DNA of 64,000 nt. Source: Synechococcales cyanobacterium CNB (GTDB lineage Bacteria > Planctomycetota > Phycisphaerae > Phycisphaerales > UBA1924). Where the stretch lies: assembly GCA_030263455.1 (NCBI GenBank), contig SZOZ01000002.1, positions 594,233 to 658,232 of the forward strand, read 5' to 3'. Both the position numbers and the translations under genes were made by a program. The notes under the pieces are model-generated. The model did not search any database and had not been told where the DNA came from. It was given only the letters and a program-made list of their open reading frames with translations. Numbering within the stretch: position 1 is the first letter of the stretch; each line of letters begins with the position of its first letter. Positions 43,136-52,960 of the stretch are shown here, one piece after another.

Positions 43136-44452
43136 GTGGGACTGCGCATCCTTCACGTCTCAACCCGTCTCATCCTCGGCGGCTCGCAGGAGAACACCGT
43201 CCTCTCGTGCGAGGGGCAGGCGAGACTCGGGCACGAGGTGCACCTGGCGTTCGGCCCGATCTACGGGCCGGAGGGGTCGCTGCTCGGGCGCGTCGAGGCA
43301 TTCAACGAGCGGTGCGCACGCGGCCAGGAGCGGACGGATGAGGGGGGGGCGTGCCGGCCGATCGGTGTGCACGTCGTGCCGCACCTGCTGCGGGAGGTCC
43401 GCCCGATCTCCGACGCGCGGTGCTACCGCGAGCTGAAGCGGCTGATCGACGCGCTGCGCCCGGACGTGGTGCACACGCACTCGTCGAAGGCGGGGATTCT
43501 CGGGAGAGCCGCGGCCTGGGCGGTGGGGCACGGAAGAAATGAGCAAAGAGCACGAGGGCAAATGGCAGATGCAGCGGAGGCAAGCACGCGGGGAACGTGC
43601 GGAGCCATCTGCCACACCATCCACGGCCCGCCGTTCATGCCGGTGGAGGGGTCGCCGGTGCGGCGCGCGAAGGTCCGGGCGACGAACCTGATGTACGTGC
43701 TCGCGGAGCGGTACGCGGCGCGCCGATGCGACATGATCATCTCGGTCGCCGACGCGATGACCGCCCTCTTTCTTTCACACCGGGTCGGCACGCCCGGGCA
43801 GTACGTCACGGTGCGGTCGGGGATGGAGGTGGAGTCGTTCCTGCACGCGCGCCCGGGCGAGACGCGCGAGGAGGTCCGATGCGAACTGGGCTTCGCGCCG
43901 GGCGACTTCGTGATCGGCACGGTCGCTCGCCTCGCGGAGCACAAGGGGCACGACGACATCCTCGACGCTCTGCGGGACGACCTGCGCTCGCACCCGGACT
44001 GGAAGTTGCTGTGGGTGGGGGACGGGTGGTGGCGCGAGCGGCTGCTGGCGCGCGTCGAGGCGCTGGGGCTGCACGATCGCGTGGTGACGACGGGGCTGGT
44101 GCCGCAGGAGCGCGTGCCGGCCATGATGCGGGCGATGGACGTGCTGCTGCACCCGTCGTACCGCGAGGGCCTGCCGCGGACGGTGCCGCAGGCGCTGCTG
44201 TGCGGCGTCGCGCCGGTGGCGTACGACGTGGACGGGACGCGGGAGGTCTGCCGCCCGGGCGAGACGGGCGTGCTCGTACCCCTGCGCGATCTCGGCGCGC
44301 TGCGGGCTGGTGTCGTGCGGCTCTACGAGCATCCCGAGGAGCGGCACGCGCTGGCGGAGCGCGGGCGAGAGTTCTGCCGAGAGGAGTTCAGCGCGCAGCG
44401 GATGGTTCGGGAGTTGGAGCGCGTGTACCGACGCGTTCTGGCGGCGCGCTGA
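43136..44452 (+). CDS. Family 4 glycosyltransferase with an in-frame insertion
   Basis: The 438-residue GT-B enzyme starts at GTG 43136 (MGLRILHVSTRLILGGSQEN). It has the GT4 features LRPDVVHTHSSKAGILGR, HTIHGPPFMPVEG, FVIGTVARLAEHKGHDDIL for the donor domain, WLVGDGW-like LLWVGDGWWRE, and a late PSYREGLPRTVPQALLCG, the E-x7-E-type donor motif. Around residues 124-152 there is an insertion (GRNEQRARGQMADAAEAST) where relatives run directly from the Ala-rich helix to VHTIHG. It is encoded by hairpin-forming DNA. The enzyme probably acts in cell-surface polysaccharide assembly. Confidence 0.9.
   Translation: MGLRILHVSTRLILGGSQENTVLSCEGQARLGHEVHLAFGPIYGPEGSLLGRVEAFNERCARGQERTDEGGACRPIGVHVVPHLLREVRPISDARCYRELKRLIDALRPDVVHTHSSKAGILGRAAAWAVGHGRNEQRARGQMADAAEASTRGTCGAICHTIHGPPFMPVEGSPVRRAKVRATNLMYVLAERYAARRCDMIISVADAMTALFLSHRVGTPGQYVTVRSGMEVESFLHARPGETREEVRCELGFAPGDFVIGTVARLAEHKGHDDILDALRDDLRSHPDWKLLWVGDGWWRERLLARVEALGLHDRVVTTGLVPQERVPAMMRAMDVLLHPSYREGLPRTVPQALLCGVAPVAYDVDGTREVCRPGETGVLVPLRDLGALRAGVVRLYEHPEERHALAERGREFCREEFSAQRMVRELERVYRRVLAAR
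43563..43614 (+). repeat. Nested inverted repeat inside the GT4 gene
   Basis: TGGCAGATG (43563-43571) pairs with CATCTGCCA (43606-43614). Inside, GCACG (43584-43588) pairs with CGTGC (43596-43600). The DNA upstream (AGAAATGAGCAAAGAGCACG) is markedly AT-richer than the gene around it. This looks like an extragenic palindrome that entered a coding region in frame. Confidence 0.7.
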
Positions 44453-44707
44453 CCGCCCGGCGCGACCGTCAGCGGGATGACGCCCCCCGATCCGGGTCGT
44501 GGTCTGAATCTCTCGGCGTTATCGCGATATCTTCAGCGATCGTGGGGACCCCCCTGAGCGGCGATCATCGTGTCGCCGTCCCGTGAGCACGGATCGCGTT
44601 GCTATCGGACCCCTGATGAGCGGTTCGCCGGGGCGCGGTTCAGCGGAAAACTCGGGTCAGGTGCCGCGTCCGACCGGTCGATACACGCGCTCTGAGGAGG
44701 TGCCGCC

Positions 44708-45862
44708 GTGCTCAAAGGCGTCCAGACATCGTTCCGCCTGGCCCGATTCGACTCCGAGCGGGGCTGGGCGACACCGCTGCCGGGGAAACTCAACGGGACT
44801 TCGACGCTCGTGCTGGCGTTCGGAGGCTCGGCGTTGCACGACGATCCTGCGCCGATCTCGCAGGTCGCGGACGCCTTCCCCGACAGCCACCTGCTCGGGT
44901 GCTCGACGAGCGGGGAGATCCACGGCGCGGAACTGCACGACGGCGGCCTGTCGGTGGCGGCGTTCCGCTTCAACCGTGCAAAGGTGCGCACGGCGTCCGC
45001 CCCGGTGCGGAACGCGGCGGATTCGTGCCGCGCAGGGCAACTGCTCGGCGAGCAACTCGATGCCCCGGACCTGGCGGCCGTGCTGGTGTATTCCGACGGG
45101 CTGAACGTGAACGGGACGGAACTGGCGACCGGGATCAACGGCGTGCTCCGCGGACGCGCCGTGGTGACGGGTGGGCTGGCGGGCGACGGGACCGCCTTCA
45201 AGCGTACGTGGGTCGTGCGGAACGGCGAACCCCGTGAGGGCTTCGTCGTGGCCGCCGGCCTGTACGGTGAATCCGTGCGTGTCGGCCACGGCTCGATGGG
45301 CGGATGGGACTCGTTCGGCCCCGAGCGCGTCGTGACGCGCTCGAAGGGCAACGTGCTCTTCGAGCTGGACGGCAAGCCCGCGCTCGCGCTGTACAAGACG
45401 TACCTCGGGGATCGGGCGAGCGGACTGCCGGCGACGGGGCTGCTCTTCCCGCTCGCGCTGCGCTCAAGCCCGCAGGACCAGAAGGTGCTCGTGCGGACGC
45501 TGCTGGCGGTGGATGAGAAGGACCAGTCGATGACCTTCGCGGGCGACATCCCGCAGGGGTCGTGCGCCCAGTTGATGCGGGCGAACTTCGACCGGTTGAT
45601 CTCCGGGGCCGGCTCGGCGGCGTCGCTGACCGGCGCGATGGAACGGAACGCGCCGTGCCTCGCGGTCGCGGTGAGTTGTGTGGGCCGCCGGCTGGTGCTC
45701 GGCGAGCGAACCGAGGAGGAACTGGAGGCCGTGCACGACGCGCTGCCCGAAGGCAGCGGGATGGTCGGCTTCTACTCCTACGGCGAGATCAGCCCGTACG
45801 TCTCCGGCTCGTGCGACCTGCACAACCAGACCATGACGCTGACGACGATCAGCGAGGAGTGA
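44708..45862 (+). CDS. FIST-domain sensory protein
   Basis: The 384-residue protein starts at GTG 44708 behind AGGAGG. FIST N-domain signs are DSHLLGCSTSGEIHG, LVYSDGLNVNGTEL and VTGGLAGDGTAFKRTWV. The C-domain shows LALYKTYLGD, FPLALR, MTFAGDIPQGS and GFYSYGEISP. FIST proteins are thought to bind small ligands such as amino acids and feed signalling proteins. The next gene, 22 bp away, is a hybrid histidine kinase that lacks a sensor of its own, so the two probably act together. Confidence 0.92.
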   Translation: MLKGVQTSFRLARFDSERGWATPLPGKLNGTSTLVLAFGGSALHDDPAPISQVADAFPDSHLLGCSTSGEIHGAELHDGGLSVAAFRFNRAKVRTASAPVRNAADSCRAGQLLGEQLDAPDLAAVLVYSDGLNVNGTELATGINGVLRGRAVVTGGLAGDGTAFKRTWVVRNGEPREGFVVAAGLYGESVRVGHGSMGGWDSFGPERVVTRSKGNVLFELDGKPALALYKTYLGDRASGLPATGLLFPLALRSSPQDQKVLVRTLLAVDEKDQSMTFAGDIPQGSCAQLMRANFDRLISGAGSAASLTGAMERNAPCLAVAVSCVGRRLVLGERTEEELEAVHDALPEGSGMVGFYSYGEISPYVSGSCDLHNQTMTLTTISEE

Positions 45863-45884
45863 CCGCCACGCGCAGGGGACCGTC

Positions 45885-47231
45885 ATGAATCCCGTCCTTG
45901 TCCGCCAACTCAAGCGCCTCGGCGCATCGGCGGACAGTCTCCCCGACATGGCGACCTGGCGCGCGCTGCTGGAGCGGGTGAGCGCGGCGTACGACCAGGC
46001 CGACGAGGACCGCTACACGCTCGAACGGGCGCTGGCGATCTCGTCGGAGGAACTGCGCGAAGCGATGCAGGGCGCGCTCGCGGCCTCGCGGGCCAAGTCG
46101 CTCTTCCTCGCGAACGTCAGCCACGAGATCCGCACGCCGATGACCGCGATCATCGGGTACGCCGACCTGCTGGCCGATCCGGACTTCCCCGGACGGGAGG
46201 AAGCCATCGAGGGCATCCGCCGCAACGGCGACCACCTGCTCGGCGTGATCAACGACATCCTGGACCTCTCGCGGATCGAAGACGGCAAGATGACGATGGC
46301 AACGCGCCCATGCTCGCCCGGGCAGATCGTCCGGGAATCGGTGGATCTGCTGCGCCCCAGGGCGGAGGAGAAGCGGCTCACTGTGGTGGTGGAGACGGAC
46401 GGCACCACGCCCGAGCGCGTGATGGCCGACCCGCTGCGGCTCAAGCAGATTCTCATCAATCTCGTCGGCAATGCGATCAAGTTCACGCAGCGCGGCCGGG
46501 TGCGCGTGGCGCTGGGCTTGGAGCGGGCGCCGACACCCAGGCTCGTCATCACCGTCGAAGACACCGGGATCGGCATGGCGGCCGATCAGGTCGAACGACT
46601 CTTCACGCCGTTCGTGCAGGCGGATGAGTCCATGGCGCGCCGCTTCGGCGGGAGCGGGCTTGGACTCTCCATCTCGCGCGCCCTGGCACGCCTCATGCAC
46701 GGCGACATTACGGTCCGTTCGACCCTCGGCGAAGGTTCGGTGTTCACCCTCTCGATCCCCGTCGAACGGGCCGAGGGAGCCGACCCGGGCACGCCGACGG
46801 CGGCTGAGGACACGGACGCGACGGACGGCACGCCTCTGATCGGGCGGCGCATCCTCCTGGTCGAGGACGGCCCCGACAACCAGCGGATCATCGAGCACCA
46901 CCTGCGCCGGGCGGGCGCGGTGGTGGTGGTCGCGTCGAACGGCCAGATCGCGCTCGACGTCGTGGCGTCCGCCGCGCACGCCTTCGACCTGATCCTCATG
47001 GACATGCAGATGCCGGTGATGGACGGGTACACCGCGACCGCGGAGCTGCGAGCGACGGGCGTGCGCACGCCGATCGTCGCGCTGACCGCGCACGCGATGG
47101 AAGGTGAGCGGCAACGCTGCCTCGACGCAGGATGCGACGGGTACCTCACGAAGCCGATCTCGCGCGACGGCCTGGTCTCGGCGGCGACCGCTTTCATTGA
47201 GGATCGCGCCGCCGAGAGGAGCGCCGCGTAG
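45885..47231 (+). CDS. Hybrid sensor histidine kinase with receiver domain
   Basis: The 448-residue protein has no membrane helix. A coiled N-terminal segment (residues 1-70) leads to the dimerisation domain with His80 in ANVSHEIRTPM. ATPase boxes follow: N box ILINLVGNAIKF, G1 EDTGIGM, F box and G2 GSGLGLSISRAL. A C-terminal receiver domain has phospho-acceptor Asp373 in ILMDMQMPVMDG. Lacking a sensor domain, it likely takes its input from the FIST protein upstream. The output after the receiver is not visible, and no response regulator is adjacent. Confidence 0.95.
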   Translation: MNPVLVRQLKRLGASADSLPDMATWRALLERVSAAYDQADEDRYTLERALAISSEELREAMQGALAASRAKSLFLANVSHEIRTPMTAIIGYADLLADPDFPGREEAIEGIRRNGDHLLGVINDILDLSRIEDGKMTMATRPCSPGQIVRESVDLLRPRAEEKRLTVVVETDGTTPERVMADPLRLKQILINLVGNAIKFTQRGRVRVALGLERAPTPRLVITVEDTGIGMAADQVERLFTPFVQADESMARRFGGSGLGLSISRALARLMHGDITVRSTLGEGSVFTLSIPVERAEGADPGTPTAAEDTDATDGTPLIGRRILLVEDGPDNQRIIEHHLRRAGAVVVVASNGQIALDVVASAAHAFDLILMDMQMPVMDGYTATAELRATGVRTPIVALTAHAMEGERQRCLDAGCDGYLTKPISRDGLVSAATAFIEDRAAERSAA

Positions 47232-47243
47232 CCGCTGGCCGCC

Positions 47244-48488
47244 TCACCAGCCCAGCAGCCGCGCCGCCTCCTCCACATCCTTGTCGCCCCGGCCGGAGCA
47301 GTTGACAACGAGGTGCTGATCGTCGTTCATCGTGCCCGCGAGACGAACGGCGTGCGCGATCGCGTGCGCGGTCTCGAGTGCGGGAATGATCCCCTCCATC
47401 CGCGCCAGCAGCGTGAAGGCGTCGAGCGCCTGGCGGTCGTCGGCGACGGCGTACGCCACGCGCCCCGTGTCCTTCCAATACGAGTGCTCGGGTCCGACGC
47501 CGGGGTAGTCGAGGCCCGCGGAGCAGGAGTGGACCTGGGCGGTCTGGCCGTGCTCGTCCTGCAGCACGTAGCTGAGCGAGCCGTGCAGGATGCCGGGCGT
47601 GCCGAAGGCGAGCGGGGCGGCGTGCTGGCCAGGCTCGTTCGATCGCCCGCCCGCCTCGACGCCCACGAGGCGCACCCGCTCGTCCTCGATGAACGGATAG
47701 AAGATGCCGGCGGCGTTCGACCCCCCCCCCACGCAGGCGACGACGGCGTCGGGCAGGCGGCCCAGCGTGCGCAGGCATTGGGCCTTCGTCTCGCGACCGA
47801 TGATGCTCTGGAGGTCGCGGACGATCATGGGGAAGGGGTGGGGGCCGACGACCGAGCCGAGGATGTAGTGCGTGTGCTCGACGCTCTCCATCCAGTCGCG
47901 CATCGCCTCGTTGGTGGCGTCCTTGAGGGTGCGCGAGCCGGACTCGACCTCGACGACGCGCGCGCCGAGCGCCTTCATGCGGACGACGTTCAGGCGCTGG
48001 CGCCGGGCGTCCTCCGCGCCCATGTAGACGTCGCACTCGAAGCCGAAGCGTGCGGCGGCTGTGGCGGTGGCGACGCCGTGCTGGCCCGCGCCGGTCTCGG
48101 CAATGACGCGCCCCTTGTTCATGCGCTGGGTGAGCAGGGCCTGGCCGAGCGTGTTGTTGATCTTGTGCGCGCCGGTGTGGGCGAGGTCCTCGCGCTTGAG
48201 CCAGATGGTCGCGCCGTGCCCGCGCCCGCCCGCCGAGCGCGCGTGGGCGGTCAGCCGGTCGGCGCGGTAGAGCGGCGTCGGGCGCCCGGTGAAGGCGCGC
48301 TCGAGTTCGCGGAGTTCCTCCCAGAAGCGTTCGTCGCGCGAGACGCGGCGGTAGACGTCGTCGAGCTGCTTGAGGGCGGCGACGAGCGTCTCGGGGACGT
48401 AACTTCCGCCGTAGGGGCCGAAGCGTCCACGCTCGTCGGGGACTTCGCTGATGCGTGGGGCGGGGGCCTGCGCGGGCGCGGTGGTCAT
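47244..48488 (-). CDS. trpB: Tryptophan synthase beta chain
   Basis: The 414-residue enzyme joins indole and serine with pyridoxal phosphate. Lys109 in [10 protein letters not shown] forms the Schiff base. [12 protein letters not shown] and the phosphate loop [10 protein letters not shown] are present. The Gly run of that loop is encoded by ten consecutive G/C bases (47721-47730). The N-terminal part ([15 protein letters not shown]) matches standard TrpB1. trpA is not adjacent, so the alpha subunit is encoded elsewhere. The gene lies 8 bp downstream of the MFS gene. Confidence 0.96.
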   Translation of the reverse strand: MTTAPAQAPAPRISEVPDERGRFGPYGGSYVPETLVAALKQLDDVYRRVSRDERFWEELRELERAFTGRPTPLYRADRLTAHARSAGGRGHGATIWLKREDLAHTGAHKINNTLGQALLTQRMNKGRVIAETGAGQHGVATATAAARFGFECDVYMGAEDARRQRLNVVRMKALGARVVEVESGSRTLKDATNEAMRDWMESVEHTHYILGSVVGPHPFPMIVRDLQSIIGRETKAQCLRTLGRLPDAVVACVGGGSNAAGIFYPFIEDERVRLVGVEAGGRSNEPGQHAAPLAFGTPGILHGSLSYVLQDEHGQTAQVHSCSAGLDYPGVGPEHSYWKDTGRVAYAVADDRQALDAFTLLARMEGIIPALETAHAIAHAVRLAGTMNDDQHLVVNCSGRGDKDVEEAARLLGW

Positions 48489-48496
48489 GGGCAAGT

Positions 48497-49834
48497 CTAT
48501 TCGGGCCGGGCGTGCGGGCCGTTGGCTTTTCGTTCGGCGCGTCGCGCGGCCCGGACGCCTGCGCTCTCGTCGACGCGCAGGGTGAGCGTGAGACCGACGA
48601 CGAAGAAGGCGGTGAGAGCGATCATGGCGGGCACGTCGCCGAGCCAAGCCTTCATCTGGCCGAAGGTGAGCACGCCGACGACGCCCGCGAGTTTGTAGGT
48701 CATGCCCCAGAGGCCGAAGAACTCCGCGCTCTTCTGGACGGGGGTGAAGCGTCCGACGAGAGACCGGCTGCTGGTGCCGATGCCGCCCAACCCCAAGCCG
48801 ACGCCGTTGCCGACGAGCCAGAAGAGCCACTCCCGCGGGTCGCTCGCGGCGGTGAGGGCGAGCATTCCCGCGGCGGTGGCGATCCAGACGCCGAGCGAAA
48901 TGAGCACCATCGCGCGCGCGCCGATGCGGTCCTGCACCATCGCCGTGGCGACGGAGGCGACGCCCGCCGTCACGGTCAGTTGCAGGGCGAAGAGAACGAG
49001 TTTGACCTCGGTGAAGCCGAAGTCGTTGGCGATGATGCCGGCGAAGTAGATGATGGTCTGCACGCCGAAGCCGTAGACGAAGAAGGCGGTCAGGAAGCGG
49101 GCGAGTTGAGAAAAGAGGCGGGCGTCGGCGAGCGTGTCGCGGATGCGCCGCACGGCCAGGCCCAGCAGGTCCGAGAGCGGGCCGGGGTCGGATGGAGGGG
49201 GTCGCTCGCGGAGGATGAGGATGGCGGGGACCATGCCGAGGGCGAACCACACGCCCGCGAAGAGGAAGAGCGCTGACCATTGCGTCTTGTCGAGGCCGAA
49301 GAGCGCGATCGCGCCCGCGCTGATGACGAGCAGGATGAGCGCGCCCGCGTAGCCCATCGCCCAGCCGGTGGCCGAGACGCGCCCGATGTTGCGCGGCGTG
49401 GCGACCTCGGGAAGGAAACTCGCGAGGAAGTTCTCTCCCAGTTGGTAGAGCACGTTCGCGCAGAGGAAGAGTGAGGCGGCAAGCAGGACCGTGCCGGGGC
49501 CGGTCGCCGCCAGCCCGACGGTCAGTGCCGCGGCCAGCACGCCCGTGAGGATGAGCATCCGCTTCTTCCACCCGCGCCCGTCGGCGATCGCCCCGAGAAA
49601 GGGCGACACCGCGACCACGAGCAGAAGGCTGCCCGAGCCGAGCACGGACCAGAGGGCCTCGGCCCGGCGCGGGTCGGGTGAGATGACCTCGCGGAAGTAC
49701 ACGGGGAAGAGCAGCGTGATGATGATGAGTGTGAAGGACTGGTTGGCCAGGTCGTACATGCCCCACGCCCAGACCTCGCGGGGATTGGGCAGGCCACGGA
49801 AGGGGTTGAGGCGTGAGAGGATGGCGCTGGGCAC
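48497..49834 (-). CDS. MFS transporter, UMF1/Atg22-like
   Basis: The 445-residue protein has about 12 membrane helices. The UMF1 subgroup is suggested by [27 protein letters not shown] at the N-terminus, the loop [13 protein letters not shown] (MFS motif A type), and [34 protein letters not shown]. Homologues export amino acids or other metabolites. Its place just before trpB is consistent with amino-acid traffic but proves nothing. Confidence 0.85.
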   Translation of the reverse strand: MPSAILSRLNPFRGLPNPREVWAWGMYDLANQSFTLIIITLLFPVYFREVISPDPRRAEALWSVLGSGSLLLVVAVSPFLGAIADGRGWKKRMLILTGVLAAALTVGLAATGPGTVLLAASLFLCANVLYQLGENFLASFLPEVATPRNIGRVSATGWAMGYAGALILLVISAGAIALFGLDKTQWSALFLFAGVWFALGMVPAILILRERPPPSDPGPLSDLLGLAVRRIRDTLADARLFSQLARFLTAFFVYGFGVQTIIYFAGIIANDFGFTEVKLVLFALQLTVTAGVASVATAMVQDRIGARAMVLISLGVWIATAAGMLALTAASDPREWLFWLVGNGVGLGLGGIGTSSRSLVGRFTPVQKSAEFFGLWGMTYKLAGVVGVLTFGQMKAWLGDVPAMIALTAFFVVGLTLTLRVDESAGVRAARRAERKANGPHARPE

Positions 49835-49856
49835 GCGCGGAGGGTAGCGTGGCCGG

Positions 49857-51566
49857 CTACTTCGCGCTCTCGCTGGCGTACCAGTCGAGGAAGAGCGTCA
49901 GGTCCTCGGCGTCGACGGTCCAGTCGAGGTTCAGGTCGGCCTCGGGCGCCTTGGCGTCGAAGGCGGCGAGGAAGACGGCCGTGTCGTCCTCGTTCACCGT
50001 GCCGTCACCGTTGAAGTCGAGCAGGAAGCCTTCGCACGGGTTGACGTTGATGCGGTGGAGGTAGCAAGTGCGCGGGCCGTTCTCGGGGTCGGCCATGTCG
50101 CGGGCGATGTACGCGGCGTAGAGCGTGTTGCCGTCCGCCGAGACGGACAGGTTGTGGTAGTCGCCGAGGAAGCCAGTCGGCAGGTTGTCCACGCGGAACG
50201 ACCGCGGCGTGAGGCGCCACTGCTGGACGACCGGGTTCGCCGTGCCGAAGCCCATGATGCGCGCGTAGTAGACGTCGACCCACTCCTCGGCGTCGGTGAG
50301 GTCGGGATCGTGGCGGTTGTCGTAGAACATGAGGTTCACGCCCCCGCACGAATCGACGGCGATGGCGGGGACGAACTGGTCCGGCCCGTACTCGCCGGGC
50401 GAGAGGCCAAGGAGAGAATCGGTGAGATGGAGCAGATGATCAGGGAGTATCACAGGAAACGTCAAGGCTCCCTGATCGTCCTGAATGCCTCGGCACACGA
50501 TGATGTCCGTATTCGAGCTGCCGCTGCTGCTCTTCTTGGCATAGAAGGCGACGTACACATCGTCGATCCCCGCCCAGCGGTCAACGGCGATGGACGGTGC
50601 GTTCTTGCGCCTGTCGGCGAGGTAGGGCGTGTCGCCGCAGGGCGTCCCGCCGCACCCGGCCTGAGGGCACGTGTTCTGGCAGTTGTTATTCACGGTGGTC
50701 GGCGCAACCACGGAGCCTGGGGCGACAAGGACGAACGGCTCCGTGGGATAGTCCGGCCGCCAGTCAATGCCGTCGTCGGAGTAGACAGCGTACGGCTTGC
50801 CGTCGTTGTACAGCCAGTTCGGGCCGGACTTCTCGTCTCCCATAACGACCACGATGCGCCCGGTGGAGAGCACCACCGGACCGGCTCCCCAGCCGCGGAA
50901 GTGGCAGGGTGAGCCGGAACCCGGCGCAGGCTCGACGACATGCTCGTTCCACGACCACGAGCCGGGTCCGAGGTGCGCGTTCTCGGAGAGAGCAGACTTG
51001 TGCTGGTGGAAGTTGTTGCACCCGCCGTCCTGGCCTTTCTGACGCACCACGTAGTGCCGGATTGTGGTCGGCGTGCTAGGCTTCACACCGACGGCGATCC
51101 CCGGTTTGTCCTGCAAGCCCGAGGTGGCGATGAGCGCCTGGTCGCCGCTCTGGATGCTCAACGCCCCTGCATTCTTCCAGCCAACCACCGTGCCCGACGG
51201 GTCGCCGGCATGAACGCCGGTGAACCAGGCCGTGCCGTCGGTCGGGTGCGGTGCGGCGTAAACGTCCAGACTTCCCAGCGCTGTCCTCCCGAGCGCGATG
51301 CTCTGTCCCCACAGAATCGTCGCATACGAGAAGCCCGCGCCTGGCAGTGTGTCGCACGACATCACGAGCGCTTCGTTGCTGTTGGTCTGGCTGACCGCGA
51401 TGGAACACTCGAACCAGTCCTGCCCCGCGGGCGTGAGTTTGAACCCGGGGCTGACGACGATCGGCGCCTGACCCGAAGCCACCCCACCAAGCGGTGCGAC
51501 TGCCAAGGCGAGACCCAGTAGGCACAGCGACGGCGTGGAGCGAAGGAAGCGACGTGAACACGCCAT
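49857..51566 (-). CDS. Secreted protein with C-terminal dockerin-like tag, possible beta-propeller
   Basis: The 569-residue product starts at ATG 51566 with GGAGG well placed. A signal peptide (LCLLGLALAVAPLGGVASG, cleavage near GQ) is followed by repeats of the sialidase/BNR-like kind: NEALVMSCD, YSDDGIDWRPD, APSIAVDRW, VPAIAVDSCGG and LSVSADGNTLYAAYI. A Cys-rich insertion (CQNTCPQAGCGGTPCG) is odd. The C-terminus has DFNGDGTVNEDDTAVFLAAF and a second, weaker copy, DLNLDWTVDAEDLTLFL. It may be a surface glycan-binding or sialidase-like protein, but no catalytic residues can be named. Confidence 0.75.
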   Translation of the reverse strand: MACSRRFLRSTPSLCLLGLALAVAPLGGVASGQAPIVVSPGFKLTPAGQDWFECSIAVSQTNSNEALVMSCDTLPGAGFSYATILWGQSIALGRTALGSLDVYAAPHPTDGTAWFTGVHAGDPSGTVVGWKNAGALSIQSGDQALIATSGLQDKPGIAVGVKPSTPTTIRHYVVRQKGQDGGCNNFHQHKSALSENAHLGPGSWSWNEHVVEPAPGSGSPCHFRGWGAGPVVLSTGRIVVVMGDEKSGPNWLYNDGKPYAVYSDDGIDWRPDYPTEPFVLVAPGSVVAPTTVNNNCQNTCPQAGCGGTPCGDTPYLADRRKNAPSIAVDRWAGIDDVYVAFYAKKSSSGSSNTDIIVCRGIQDDQGALTFPVILPDHLLHLTDSLLGLSPGEYGPDQFVPAIAVDSCGGVNLMFYDNRHDPDLTDAEEWVDVYYARIMGFGTANPVVQQWRLTPRSFRVDNLPTGFLGDYHNLSVSADGNTLYAAYIARDMADPENGPRTCYLHRINVNPCEGFLLDFNGDGTVNEDDTAVFLAAFDAKAPEADLNLDWTVDAEDLTLFLDWYASESAK

Positions 51567-51827
51567 GGAGCGACCTCCCGACAATGGCCCACTCCGGCTG
51601 CCAATCTACCGCTGAACAGCCCCCTACGCAAGTCCAAGCAACAGACAAGCGACACTCTCCCCAGCAGAGTACCAACGAAGGCACGCCTTCCATCGTGCGA
51701 ACGCCGCCCATGCCTGGATCCCGTACCGACACGGCTGGCGGAGAGGCAATCCTGAAATCTGGCTTTGCACACAGACAGCACGACAACAGCCTTGAGTCCG
51801 AGGGTTCTGTTCGGTACATTTGGTGAC

Positions 51828-52946
51828 ATGTGTGCAGATACAGCGGGGAGACGTTCGTCCGGTGTGCCTCGGCGATGGATGCCGTGCGCCGGCCTGCTCG
51901 CGGCGTTGGCGGGACACGCGGAGGCCCAAGAGTGGACGTGGCAGTCCATCGACCTGCACCCGCCGGGCGTGTACCAGTCCGAGGCGTACGCAGCAGCAGA
52001 ACGACTCGCAGGAGGATGGCTGTACGTTGGGGATGACCAGGACCTGAAAGGTCCCGCGTTGTGGATTGCTCCCGTGCTCGATCTTGTGTTGCTGCTCCCG
52101 GACGGTGCTGTAGATGGCTGGGTGTACGGGGCGAGCGATGGACTCCAAGTGGGCCATGTGCTGTTTGCGTCGACTCGTCCAGCCCTTTGGCTTGGGACGG
52201 CTGAGAGCTATATCGATCTGTTTCCGGGAGGCAACTACACAAGCGGCGTGCTCGAGGATGTCTCCGGCAACCAGATCGCTGGGCGAGTTGGTGTAGGGGG
52301 CAATAGTCATGCCGGACTGTGGGTTCTCGACGAACCAGTGGTCTTCGTCGATCTTCACCCTGCTGGTGCGCTGCGTTCCTCTGCGCTGGCAACGGACGGC
52401 GTGAAGCAGGGGGGGGTTGCCCGGCTCTCAGGCTCCAACGTCTCAACAGCCGCGATGTGGCACGGCTCGCCCGGATCGTTCGTCAACATGCACCCGCCGG
52501 TTGCCCGTGACTCGGCGATCTGGGGCATGGCTCCCGGCGTGCAGGTGGGCAAGGCGCTGATCGAGGACATCCTCCGCGACCACGCCATCCTCTGGCACGA
52601 CACGCCCGAGAGTTGGATCGACATGCACCCGCCGCAGCACGACGGCAAGCACTCGTACCTCTACGCGACAACGGGGACGATGCACGTCGGAAGGTCGAAC
52701 GGCCGCGCCGGCTACTGGCTCGGGGACGACCCGGCGAGTTTCTACGACCTGCACGTGCACGCTCCGCCGGGCGCGCTCGGCTCGGGCGCGTACGACGTGG
52801 CCGTCCACAACGGCAAGGTCTACATCGCCGGCTACGGCATCTTCGGCACGCAGTCCCGCGCCGTTGTCTGGATCGGCACGCCGATCGCCGAGGGCGGGCC
52901 GCCCGGACAGCGCGCGCCGTCAAAGGCAACCCGCTGGCCGCCGTGA
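51828..52946 (+). CDS. Secreted repeat protein (six DLHPP-type repeats)
   Basis: The roughly 372-residue product has a weak N-terminal signal (WMPCAGLLAALAGHAEA, then QE). Six repeats of about 45-60 residues each start with an S/V-x-(I/V)-(D/N)-(L/M)-(H/F)-P core: SIDLHPPG, YIDLFPGG, FVDLHPAG, FVNMHPPV, WIDMHPPQ and FYDLHVHA. Each is followed by a GxVxGxxxxxxxxHAxLW-like half. This resembles HAF-type or beta-propeller repeats found in extracellular planctomycete proteins. Start ATG 51828 is chosen for signal-peptide fit, with no strong ribosome site. It is divergent from the dockerin-tagged gene. Confidence 0.65.
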   Translation: MCADTAGRRSSGVPRRWMPCAGLLAALAGHAEAQEWTWQSIDLHPPGVYQSEAYAAAERLAGGWLYVGDDQDLKGPALWIAPVLDLVLLLPDGAVDGWVYGASDGLQVGHVLFASTRPALWLGTAESYIDLFPGGNYTSGVLEDVSGNQIAGRVGVGGNSHAGLWVLDEPVVFVDLHPAGALRSSALATDGVKQGGVARLSGSNVSTAAMWHGSPGSFVNMHPPVARDSAIWGMAPGVQVGKALIEDILRDHAILWHDTPESWIDMHPPQHDGKHSYLYATTGTMHVGRSNGRAGYWLGDDPASFYDLHVHAPPGALGSGAYDVAVHNGKVYIAGYGIFGTQSRAVVWIGTPIAEGGPPGQRAPSKATRWPP

Positions 52947-52960
52947 GGCGCGGGGAAGGC

